64,000 bases of DNA, taken from positions 62,001-126,000 of the forward strand of contig JAIWND010000001.1 of assembly GCA_025330725.1 (NCBI GenBank), in the 5' to 3' direction. A program made the position numbers and the translations under genes. Every line of letters begins with the position of its first letter. Position 1 is the first letter of the stretch. Below are positions 1 to 11,022 of this stretch, one piece after another. This stretch comes from Chlamydoabsidia padenii (Eukaryota > Mucoromycota > Mucoromycetes > Mucorales > Cunninghamellaceae). The notes below the pieces were generated by a model. The model had not been told where the DNA came from. It was given only the letters and a program-made list of their open reading frames with translations, and did no database searches.

Positions 1-735
1 AAATGGCTATCCCGCAATACCCATCATACTCCGTAGCACATCCCGCCACCCACCAGTTGTAGACCTTTGATCACCCAAGCCAAGTCCACGTTATTCACAG
101 TCAATGATATATCAAAGGCCACAAACCAGGTCTCCATTTCCTAAAATAAACAAAACTTGGTTAGTATACCATATCATCATTGACTGATACTTTTTTTCTT
201 ACCCTACTGTGCCTTGTATTACAAATGCTACCAGACCTACACCCCTGTTGATATAGACCCAGATAAGAGTGCTTAGCCTACTTGAATAGACAAAAAATGC
301 TGTTTAGTGGTGAGTCACTGCCGCTTTACTGGGTTACCTTTAATGAGGAAGGGACACCAGAGATGTTAAAGCCAAAGGGATTTGTGTTGACCTCGTCATA
401 GCTATAGTTGAATATATTCGTTTTAGTAGTCTTCTTGAGTAGCATCTAAATAATAATAATAAAAAAAGATGATTAGTCATTTAAACAAAGAAACAATTAT
501 CGTTTATACCTTTGGTGTAAAGTAGTCCACGTTTCAGCAAGGATTAACGATCGTCCATAGGTGTCTGTTATAACTTAATGAAGAAGAGGTGTTGATCAAT
601 AAGGTAAGACTTTCCTAGTAAAATGCATATGTTCAAGTCTAGTGGAATAATGTATAATTCATGTGGAAGGTAGGAGAGGAAAAAAGAAAGAAGAAGAAAG
701 AGGGGGGAAATGTTTCAAAAGAATTTCCCATTCCA
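1..735 (-). pseudogene. Relic of a small spliced gene, possibly DUF3712/LEA-2-like (copy 1)
   Basis: On the minus strand several exon-like blocks with intron borders can be read. One, near 350-445, begins with ATG and encodes a peptide containing NPFGFNISGVPSS, then a GTAACC donor. Another, near 45-145, follows a TTTTAG acceptor and encodes VAFDISLTVNN and VIKGLQLVGGG before a stop. The NPFGF-type segment resembles segments of the large DUF3712 protein at 49.7-55.2 kb (NPFGFPLGVSEL), so a decayed relative is possible but weakly supported. The same DNA recurs at about 43280-43745 with roughly 300 bp missing. No continuous reading frame could be assembled and the window edge cuts the left end, so I call it a relic rather than a gene. 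Confidence 0.4.
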
Positions 736-765
736 TCAAGATTTGAAAATTGGCAAACGAGACCA

Positions 766-1706
766 AACTTATTTCAAAACCCGCTTACTCTCGCCTGGAA
801 GCTTAAAAGAGCTCTACTGCCTTAATGAACAAGTGATGCTAATGACAAAAGTGACCATGAGTATTCCCTAGCCTACTTCCAACAAAGTTTACATAATAGT
901 CATTGTACCAAGTCCACTGTATGGAGCAATATATCCTCAGGATCGTTTTACCCTGACTTCTGTAAAAAAAAAAGATGTGGGATGAAATTGACAGACGAGA
1001 CAAAACTTATTTCAAAACCCGCTTACCCTCGCCTTGAATCTTCAGAGGACTACTAGCTTAATGAACAAGCGATGCTAATGACAAAAGTGGCGATGTAGAC
1101 ATTATAGCTTATTTCCAACAAACTTTACATAATGGTCAATGTCCAAGTCTACTGTATGGAGCAGTATAGCCTCAAGATTGTTTTACCCTGACTTTTGTAA
1201 AAAAAAAAGTTGCAGAATGAAAAATTGACACACAAGACAAAACTTATTTCAAAACCCGCTTACCCTCACCTTGAAACTAAAGAGAGCTCTACTGCCTTAA
1301 TGGAAAAGTGATGCTCATGATAAAAGTGACCATGAACATTCCTTAGCCTATTTCCAACAAAGTTTACATAATGGACATTGTACCAAATACCTTGTATGGA
1401 GTAGTATAGTTTCAAGATCGTTTTAACCTGACTTTGCAAAAAAAAAAAAAAGTGGCAGAATAGAAATGGACACAAGATAAAACTTATTTCAAAACCCGCT
1501 TATTCTCGCCTGGAATCATAAGAGAGCTCTATTGTCTCAATGAACAAGCGATGCTAATGACAAAAGTGACTATTTGCATTCCTTAGCTTACTTCCAGCAA
1601 AGTTTACATAATGGTCATTGTACCAAGTCCACTATATGGAGTAGTGTAGTCTCAAGATGGTTTTACCCTGACGTTTGTATAAAAAAAAAAAAAAAATGTA
1701 GAGAGT
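766..1706. repeat. Tandem satellite, four units of about 238 bp
   Basis: The block AACTTATTTCAAAACCCGCTT begins at 766, 1004, 1241 and 1481, giving spacings of 238, 237 and 240 bp. Each unit continues through the same landmarks: GATGCTAATGACAAAAGTG, then TTTCCAACAAA and TTTACATAATGG, a segment ending TTTTACCCTGACTT, and finally an A-tract of about 10-15 bases. Units differ by scattered substitutions and small indels, so this is an aged array. Short ORFs inside it are not convincing. Each unit starts with a variant (TTTCAAAACCCGCTT) of the motif found upstream of many genes in the window. Confidence 0.9.
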
Positions 1707-2784
1707 GGGGTGCTTGTTGGGAGTGCATTTTTTTTTCAAGCCGGGCTGGGTTTCAAATTACGTGATATAGCTGGTCATTTTCAAATCCCGACTCATGCCC
1801 CGAGCCAACTTGGCATAAATAAGTGTTATGGAGGTCTACATAGCCGAATGATCTACGTCAAATTTTAACCGCATGATTTTTATACCTGTAGCAAACAATA
1901 ACCATGCAAATTTCAGACTAATCGATCAACTCCTTCCCTTGTTTTCTGAAGTTGGATGGATCTGACCCACATTTTCAAATTCCGCTTGCATGAAAATATT
2001 TGTCCAGGCCGATCCCCTGATTAGAGAACATCATTTTATTAAAATGGTACTTAATGAAAGTAGTGATTTTGATAAGTGTAATTAGAAAGTAGAGGGAATA
2101 AAACATTGGTATGTAACAATGAAAAAAATACAATGAGAGGTTTGTAATAAATCAAATAGATAGCATGCACCATATGCTGCCGACAGTAAAAAAAAATACT
2201 TCCACATCATACTAACTGACATTTCACACAAAAGCCAAATCTATCTGTCATTTATTGTAATTGCATTGTATAAAGAAAGTCGTCATACTGTATTTCAAAA
2301 TAGTTTTCAATACTGTATGCTCATCAGCATTATCTTTTTTTACCGATGGTATCAATACACCCTGATCCGGAGGGAAATTCAAAGCAAAACTGTTCAGGAA
2401 TACCTCTTATAATTAATGATGGCTCTGTATGTATAACTTGGGTGTCAGGGGGACTGATATGGATACCTTGTAGCAGAGGAAGACATAAGATAGCCATGAT
2501 AATATGGATGGGTGGTAATTTTGGCGAGATAATCATTCTTGGAGGAGTTGTACCTGCAATCAACAGTTAATCTCTCCTTTTATACTGTTTATAAAAAGAC
2601 AAACTGGATAACAAAAACAGAAAACAATGAACCAAGAGAATGACTGACTACACATTGAGAAAAAAAGGAAAGTTGAATTTCAAAATTGACATTCCGCCGC
2701 ATTGACGATCGGATATCAAAAGGGGCAGTGAATTGGAAATAGCCTTCGGTTCATTATCAAGAAAAGCGCAGGACTTTGCCTCAT

Positions 2785-2824
<40 letters not shown>

Positions 2825-3526
2825 AACACATACAAGTAAGATTATGTGTAAAGCAAGCAATATATAAAGTCTTCCTTACACTCAACTCTCAACCCCTGTC
2901 GGAATTTAAAAGCGGAAATTGGAAATCCACCAGAAACAAACACAGCCCGCCCTCACCTATAATTATGATGAAAGCAAAAGTATCCATCAAGAACTCGACT
3001 ATAGTCTGTTGCGATATGATTATTCAGTTTACTACAGACACTCTTTGATATGAAACATATGATAGCAGCATCCCTATAATTAAGATTTCCTCGCACATCG
3101 TTTCATTTTTTCATTTTCTGGAATCAATTGAGAGTATTGAATACTCGATTCGAAATGTATTCACGTGGTTTCATCCACACTAAAAGTCTGTACCACTGTG
3201 GGCTTTGAAATGATCAACAAGTTAGACTCTTGATATAACAGATGGGAATTAATAGGAACATCCTGCCATTGTCTCTTTGCTATAGAGGTTTTATTTGATT
3301 TCAGATCTGATTAAACTAGGGATCATAAAAGGGATTACTCATCTGAAGAGAGAGCGTGTGTGCGTGTGTGGGATTTCTGGACATGCTCAATTTGGACCAT
3401 GCCATCGGAGTTTGAACATTAAATGAAAAAGGACGGCGATCCTTTTTCATTTTTTCAACTTTTCATTTTATCTTCCTTTACTCTTTTTCTCTTCTCCATT
3501 CCTTCACCTATTCACTCCTTTTACTC
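1707..3526. other. Gene-free intergenic region upstream of the RhoGAP gene
   Basis: No convincing gene. Two copies of the composite motif family occur (1778-1792 TTTCAAATCCCGAC; 1972-1987 TTTTCAAATTCCGCTT) and a weaker one near 2897. There is a long A-tract at about 2790-2819. Overlapping open frames on both strands at 2330-2570 look like chance. The last 100 bp before 3527 are pyrimidine-rich, typical of promoters and 5' leaders here. Confidence 0.6.
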
Positions 3527-6500
3527 ATGTCCACCCAGGTGATGGCTCCACCGTCTCTTTCTATCAACACCACACCTTCACAAACTGAACAACTATGGAA
3601 AATAATTGAAAAGCAGCGATCCATTATTCAAGATCTTCAACTCAACTTGGCAAAGGTGACAGAAGAGCGTAATGTCTTGATAAAACAAGCTTCATCAACA
3701 ACTCATTCAACTCCTCCTGATATTGACCACTATGCTCGACGTCCTTTACCTTTGGAGCCTTCTCTTCACATGGGCAGTGAAGTAAGGACGTCATCACCAA
3801 TTCATTCAGTGAAGACATGTTTAACTGCTGCCACCACTTCTCAAATGGATTCACCAACACTCAAAACACCGACTAATCACTACAAGATCTCGCCATCTTG
3901 CACCACTCCAACCCTGAATCCTACTAGCTCATCTCCAGTGGATTTTTTGTTTTTTAACGATCTCAAGAAAAGTCATTCCAACAACACCAATACAACAAAT
4001 GACTTGGTATCATCAAATCCGCAGCACATCACTTTAGGGGACTCTTATAACGATGATGATACACAGTCGACAAGGAAGGTATCTCCGATGGATGAAGAGG
4101 ATATCTTACTCTATACAAAGTATCATGAAGCTGTCCGTAGTCGACGTGGCACTCAACCTATTCCATTCAGTAGCTCTCCTTTGGCTTTTATTACACATTC
4201 ACCATTACCAACACCACCACCACTGCCACCATTGCGACGGCACCCGATTCGACAACAATCTGCGATCCAACCTATCAACTCTCTCACGACAAATTCGTTT
4301 CTGGCCAGCAACGTATCTTTCAATATGAATACCGTGCCTTCCAACTTGGATCTATCTCAAACACCACAAACAGTACCTGGTCAACAACAAGAAACATCCT
4401 ATACTCTACGCAGGTTTATGGAAGAGGAACCACTACCTCTTACTACAACAATAGCAACAAATGATGATGGTAATCAAATGAAAAGGTCAATGTCCGTCAA
4501 ACAACAACTTTCAAAAAGTTTGGATATGGTGCAATATGAAGACGACTTTTATGACCCATCATTACAAGGCGGTGATCAAGAATACGGCGCAATAAAGTCT
4601 CCTAACACACCAAACTATGCCCATCAACCACCAGCAGCAAAATCATCTTCATCGGTGCCAATGTTGAAAAACATCACGGTCCAAATCCTCAGCTCCAATA
4701 TGACCACCAACGAAAAAGGAAAGCAGCTATTCTCTTTTACTATTAGCGTTGGGAAATTCTCTCCTTCGTCGCAGGGAATGGAACAGCTCTGGTGCTTGGA
4801 AAAGTTGCTCTCTGATTTTGTCAACTTGGATCATTTGGTAAGGGAAAAAAGAAAATGATGTATATGTGTGTGCGTGGAGGAGGAGAGGGGGAGGGGGGGG
4901 GGAAACAAAAAAGACTGTTGTTAAACCGAAATGATCACTCACCCATATTTTATTTTTACCTTGTTTAGATCAAGTCGAAGCACCCAGAATTGGCCTCGAA
5001 ACTTTGCAACTTACCCGACAGGTCTCTGTTTGTCTCTAGGGCCCCTAGTAAAGTGGATGAAAGAAAGGTAAATGTATAGAAAAGGTTGTACTGTAAAAGG
5101 TGTCTAACTCTCTTTTTATGTAATTTAGAAAGCAATGGAAAAGTATATACAACACATGCTTACTCTGCCACTGACTGAAATTTCGGATATCTGCGAATTC
5201 TTGAGCACAAATATATTGGAACAAAAATCTAGTGTAAGTGAAGAACAGTAAAGGGGCATAGTTATTCCAATGATTTTACTTATTATCTGTCTAGCTTCCT
5301 ACACGAAAAATTGGGTACCTGACCAAACGGGGGAAAAACTTTGGTGGTTGGAAGATACGATTCTTCGTACTGGATGGACCTGTTGTGAACTATTATGAAA
5401 ATGTAAGTCGTAAAAGAAGGGAATGGAGTGGGGATCAAAACAAAGTAAAGGATTAAACTGACATACCTAATTATTTTTAGAAAGGTGGACCTCATCTTGG
5501 TACTATAAACCTAGCTCGAGCACAAATTGGCCGCCAAGTCGAAAAACCTGGTGCGGGAGACTCTTTCCGACATGCATTCCTCATTTTGGAACCCAAGAAA
5601 TCGGCTCCTAATGGTATTCATCGTCATGTTTTGTGCGCGGACTCTGATATGGAACGTGATCAATGGGTGGAAACGATGAGCCAGTATATAAATTATGATG
5701 ACTTTGGCCAACCTCCTCCTACACCTGCTACGCCTGATTATCGACAACAATTGAACAAGATTTTACAACGATCAAAATCCGATGCCTCCAGTTTCAAGAA
5801 TCGCAAAAACAATCCGTATCGCCACATCCGTCAACGATCCAGTCTTGACGGTGCCAACCTGATCTACTCTTCTCAAGAACAACAGCAACAACAAGATGAG
5901 TCATCAAATGACGACAAAAAAAACAAATCTCGGGGCTTTTGGGGGAAGAAGATGTTTAATACCAACAATAACAACAGTAATGGTGATAATCTGGCACAAA
6001 CTTTGAATGGAGCCTTATCTGTTGATCAAGCTACTGCTCTCATGAGCTCCATTGATCTTACTGGTCACACGGACACATCCAACCCCACAAATCAAGGCAA
6101 AAAGGGTCTCAATCAAGTATTTGGTGTTTCTTTGGACGAAGCTGTACAGGTGTGCCGAATATCACAAGAATATGAACTACCTGCTGTGGTGTACCGCTGT
6201 ATCGAATATCTGGAGGCCAAGGACGCTGCTCAAGAAGAAGGCATCTATCGACTCAGTGGCAGTGCATTTAAAATTAAAAAGTTGAAAGAAAAATTCAACC
6301 AAGGTAATCACAATCAAGACAAACGGATGAAACTGACACTGACCTTTTTTTTTTTTTTTTTGCATGATGGCGGAGTTTAGAAGGCGATGTCAAGTTACTA
6401 GATTTGGAAGAATACAACCATGAAGTGCATGCCATTGCTGGTTTACTGAAGATGTGGCTCCGCGAATTGCCTGGTAATGTCCTAACAACAGATCTACTGA

Positions 6501-7311
6501 CCGACTTTTTGCATATTGCAGGTAAGGAGACCAAACTTTACCAAAGAACAAAGCGCTAATAGACCACATACGTTTATATTTGTGTGTTTAGATATAGAAG
6601 ACCGGGTTGAACGCACCACTGAACTGGGTCGACTTGTATCTTTGTTACCTTTATCCAACTACACCTTGCTCCGTACCCTGTCTGCTCATCTTATTCACAT
6701 TGTCCAAAATGCTGGCGTAAACAAAATGACACTGCGTAATCTCGGTATTGTCTTCTCTGCTACCTTGGGGATCCCTGCATTGGTTTTTAATCTGTTTATA
6801 TCTGAATTCGACTACGTGTTTTGGACGAAACAAAATCACCACCAACCCATTCTTCCTCCACCTTCAACTCACTCCCTTCGACCACAATCTGACGAACCAG
6901 TAATGGCAGCAATGGAGGTACAACATGGAGCCGATGCACCCTCGAATGACCCCACCACTAATAGCTCATCTCCTCCACCTATACTACCCATCTCCATCCA
7001 TCGCCGAAGCAACAGAAATAGCATCCACTATACCGATTATGCCCCAAAATCTATAGTGAGCTTGGAAAAGCGATCTAAAAGTATGTATATGACACCACAT
7101 GTAAGCGTTACGATAATATACTCATACGACTTTTTTTTTAAATTTATTAGATTTTGTGGGCATCATAGACGAAGAAGATGAGGACAATATTATCGGCTTG
7201 GATTACGATGAAATCATGATACAACAGAAACACCATGTACACCAGAGACCCACCAACAACGACGACCCAACGTATGAATACACAGCTACAGTAATCAAGT
7301 CCCCAAAATAG
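3527..7311 (+). CDS. BEM3: Bem3-type Rho GTPase-activating protein (PX-PH-RhoGAP)
   Basis: Eight exons give 1078 aa: 3527-4837, 4969-5067, 5129-5233, 5295-5402, 5481-6303, 6381-6521, 6592-7080, 7151-7311. Order: a short coiled coil near the N-terminus (residues 20-55), a long low-complexity Ser/Thr/Pro linker, a PX-like domain crossing exons 1-3, a PH domain (GYLTKRGKNFGGWKIRFFVL and onward) and a RhoGAP domain. The RhoGAP shows the arginine-finger block EEGIYRLSGS and the late block LGIVFSATLGIP. This order is diagnostic of Bem3, a GAP for Cdc42-type GTPases in polarised growth; the target is inferred from family. The ATG is preceded by a pyrimidine-rich leader and all exon phases agree. The last intron (7081-7150) reads into a Asp/Glu-rich tail. 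Confidence 0.93.
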
Positions 7312-8111
7312 ACCATAGTAGTAGTTACAAACCCCATTATAACCTTTCATGTACTATCATTTTTTATATAGTTAACCTAGTATAGTTTTATCAACATATT
7401 TACCCCAAACACTTTTGATAACCCATTTAATAAATAATATCATACATATCACTTTGATGTATTTTGATGAATGACTTTGGACCCTTTTTTAATGTGGAGG
7501 CACTTTTAGGTGTTTTAGGACCATTCACTTGGTTCAATATGTTCGGGATTTGAAATATAAAAAAAGTTTGCATGAATTCCCTCTACTATAATCATACCCA
7601 ATCAAAACGAAGTTGACTTGGTTATTCTAGCAATGGCCAATGATTAAATATTAAGTGATCCGTATCACATCCATGAAGTGAAACCCTAACCTTTAAATTC
7701 GGCGTTTTAATATTATGACAAGACTAAAAAGGGATACACACAATCAATCATGGTTGTAGTATAGGCACATTGTTAAAGACAAGTCAAAAGTCAGATCACA
7801 CACAAAGTATAGACAAGGTGAATAAAATATGTATTTATTGAGAAGTGTTGATAAACTAGACAAACAATATAAAAGATTTGCGAAGGTAAAATTTCGCATG
7901 AATCAGGGGCTATGAATGATCAAGTTGGTAATAATAATAATAAAAAAAGTACAACACATATATACCAAGAGTAGCAACAAACAGGGGGGAAGGGCATAGA
8001 AGGTGTTATAAATTGATTGTATGCTATATAAAAAAAAAGGGGGGGGGCGTATAAAGTGATATATGATGCTGAAGAAGAGGATGGTGGTTACATAAGAGGC
8101 CAATAGTTCAG
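7312..8111. other. Convergent intergenic region
   Basis: Lies between the 3' ends of the RhoGAP gene and the B55 gene. AATAAA-like signals appear near 7430 for the plus gene, and an ATTTATT-rich stretch near 7832 suits the minus gene. An isolated copy of the composite motif (CGGGATTTGAAAT, 7544-7556) sits here without an adjacent start codon. No gene seen. Confidence 0.6.
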
Positions 8112-10290
8112 CTACTGTTCGCTATTAAAAAAAAAAAAGTCAGTAATGAATCATATACAAAAAGTCATTCTAACTACTAACGTGAAGATAAACAAGTTGT
8201 TGGTAGCCGCTACAGCAATGGTATTTTCTTGAGGATGCCACGAGGAATGGAGAATCTTCTTGTTAAAATCCGTAGGATCAGATCCAACGACACCACCTTT
8301 ACCTGATCCTCTTGTCATGGCCATCTTGTTTTTAGAGGATCCTAAACGTTTGGCCTTGAATGCGCTCTTATCAGCTTGGAGAGTGATATCAGATTTGCCT
8401 TCACGGTCATAGAGATGGAATGTGTTGTTGTAAGATCCAGTCATCACATGGCTAACCAAAGAAAAAAAAAAGCAATGATTAGTCAAATCATTGTTCTTTT
8501 TCCCTTTCCTTGTCCTGATATGTTAACTATTTACCTATCGTTACCACTAAAGGTACATTCAAACTTGTCAAAGATACAGTCATTTTCATACAAGTCGCAC
8601 AATTTGGAACGCAGTTGGTCGTGAATGTTGATTGTTTGTACGGGTTTATTGTCCATGTTGATATCCCAGATTTTCAATGTCAAGTAATCTCTTGACAATA
8701 TATATCGACCATCGTGACTAAAGTTGATGTCGGATACTGATGAGATGATTTCAGAGAAGAAGGATCGACTGGCAGGGTCCTCGGTTTCTTCAAAAGCTAC
8801 ATAAAGAGAAAAAGTTAGTATATGAAATGTTTTTTTTTTTGGAGGGGGGGGTCAACTTACTTTTAGCATGTTGGTCACATAAGGCAGATTCACGCATATC
8901 GCTAAGTTTGATGGTGCCTTTGCTTGAGCTATACATAAACATGTTACAATGGTAAGGATGGAATTCAGCAGCCGTGATAACTTCAGTCAATTCTTCCATG
9001 TTGGCAGGTTTGATATCAACAATGTCTACAGAATCACTAGTTAGTACCCAATTACAAGATAGCATCAACAAGTACTTACTGAAAGATTGGTCGGATATGT
9101 TCAAGTTCCACAAGTTGATTCGCAAGTCATCAGCTGAGATATACGTTTCACTGTCAGAGTTGGTTGAGATCGAGTTGATATGGTAGGCATGAGCTATAAA
9201 ATAAGATTATATTAGTACAATGTCATGGTGATAGTTTACTAGGTATACTTACCATTGGCGTAAACCTTTCGAGGGGCAGCAGCAATAATCGTATCTTGAT
9301 GGGCCAGTTTTGGTATACGCAAGGCATTGGTCAAAGGTTGAGATCCGTCATTCAATACATTTTCAGATACCACCTTTAGTGATTTTTCAAACACCTTCCA
9401 TAGTTTGATCGTTTTATCTATAAAAAAAATAAGCAAGAGATAATAGAGTTAAAAAGTCTTATCCCTACCCCTTCCCGTATATATCCAGCCCCCCCCCCCT
9501 GATTATAACCCTTTCCCCTGCTCAAAGTTACCATTTGTCGAGAGTAAAAAGTGAGCCGAGTTTTGCCGTTTACACCATTTGATTTTGTTGATTTTCTCTT
9601 CGATTTCCAGACTCTTGAGGTAGTCGAATTCAGCTTCGTGTGATTGGAATTCAGTGTGAAACTTGTATTCACAGCCTTTTTTCTATCAAAAAGTAGAGAA
9701 TACAAAAGGAATAACACCATGTGAGAGATTAGTAGCGGTTCCAGCACAGTCTGTTTCTGTTTTGTATACTTACGCTATCGTTCCGTTCAAAGAGGACAAC
9801 ACGACCACCTATACAAATAGAGAAGGTATAAAAAGAGATGAGTAAAGGGTTGACCAAGTCGACATTATAGGTTGTATTTTCCAGCTGACGTACCCTAATG
9901 CAAAACAAAAAAGGACAAGTTTAAAAAGTTAGCGTCAAGTAGTAACAAAGTTTTCGTTTCCTTACTCTGTCACCAGTCACCAAGAAATCACCAGTGTGGT
10001 CGAATTCCACTGCAGTGATGATGTCAGCTATAGTAAAAGTAAACAAAGTTAGTAAATCAGTAAATCATACCACATCTTTGTTCGTCATCACGCCTTTTTG
10101 GAACCAATCCAACACGCCCACAACACAAGTCATCCCCATAAAAGATAATCAGAGTAATATGTCTGCTTGCGTTGTTGGATAGTTTATTTTTATTGGGGGG
10201 ATTGCTTTTACCTTCAGTTATATCATCAGATTCGCCCTTGTCACCAAAGCATTGAGCAAATTTCCATTTATGGTCTTCGTTAACGTTCAT
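8112..10290 (-). CDS. CDC55: Protein phosphatase 2A regulatory B subunit (B55/Cdc55), WD40
   Basis: Regulatory B55 subunit that targets the PP2A core enzyme to substrates. The spliced product starts [16 protein letters not shown], then [48 protein letters not shown] and [10 protein letters not shown], all hallmark B55 blocks, followed by WD repeats to a C-terminus ending NNLFIFTEQ. That ending needs a final intron (about 8122-8189) with a weak GTTAGT donor; reading through gives an unrelated tail to 8151. Exon 1 is 10212-10290 and exon 2 is 9966-10027. The next exon appears to be one nucleotide (9894), needed to keep frame between GDR and GGRVV; see findings. A motif variant (TTCAAACCCCGAT, 10390) lies about 100 bp upstream. 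The gene diverges from the PPR gene. Confidence 0.95.
9894..9894 (-). other. CDC55: Probable single-nucleotide exon of the B55 gene
   Basis: On the minus strand exon 2 ends ...GGT GAC AGA before a GTAAGG donor, and the following exon begins GTGGTCGTG after a TATAG acceptor. Direct joining breaks the frame. Between them a GCATTAG acceptor is followed by one G and then a GTACGT donor. Including that G gives GDR-GGRVV, the universally conserved sequence. The two flanking introns would be 71 nt (9895-9965) and 85 nt (9809-9893), normal sizes for this window, with GCTAAC and pyrimidine tracts upstream of the first acceptor. Alternative: one 157-nt intron plus a one-base assembly error. Confidence 0.6.
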
Positions 10291-11022
10291 GTCGTTGTTG
10301 GGATGCTTGTAAAAATAATGAGAGAAGAAAAAGGGAACAAAGAGCAGAAAAAAAAAAAAGAAGCTCGACGAAGTCTTTCATTGAAATAATTCAAACCCCG
10401 ATAGGAGGTACAACTTTTAACAAGGAAGAAATCACCCATCTTGATTACGAGTTTCCTTGCTTAATTGATTACTGCTCATCACTTTAATAGAAAAAAATAA
10501 CCGTTATGCTATTCGATACTGGCATATAGATATCAGAAAGAGGCCCTGTTGGTCTGACCATCAATAGTCATGCAATTAACTTTGACAGGTAACTCCTAGC
10601 ATGCACATCTTTTGTATTGTTCTTATGCATAATAGACAAATTATAGAAAGATACTCCTTCCCGGTATGATACTTGTGATGTGCATTGCTAACGAGACTGA
10701 ACTGAACTTTGAGCATGACAGGGAAAGAGAGTGAGCATCATTATTCAACTCCCGCCCGGCTCTTTCGACGTCACGGGAAAATTGTGTACTTGTATTTTTT
10801 TTTTTTTTTTTTCTTCTCTCCCTTTTCGTCTGTCAGTTACCCAAACTTTATCCTCTTTTGAATACACTCTCCACTGGTCTACGGACATATATACATTGTT
10901 GGAAACAGATACCATTGTAAATTCAAGGTCAAAAAGATAAACAACTACAACACCAATTGTGACGCCTTCCTACAACACCTCAACAATCCTGTCATTGGCG
11001 TCTCTCCTTACCCTCTCACCTC
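10291..11022. promoter_or_regulatory. Divergent promoter region, B55 / PPR genes
   Basis: 732 bp between two divergent start codons. Contains the motif variant at 10390-10402 on the B55 side, a T-tract at about 10797-10813 and pyrimidine-rich leader sequence on the PPR side. GTCACGGGAAAA near 10770 is reminiscent of, but not identical to, the recurrent motif. No additional gene seen. Confidence 0.5.

Noticed and set aside
766..1706. A-tailed repeat units as SINE retrotransposons
   Set aside because: Units are strictly head-to-tail at constant period, with no A/B box promoter or target-site duplications visible; a satellite explains them better.
2330..2570. Overlapping open frames on both strands (74 and 77 codons)
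   Set aside because: No recognisable domain, no splice continuation, and openness on both strands over the same bases suggests composition rather than coding.
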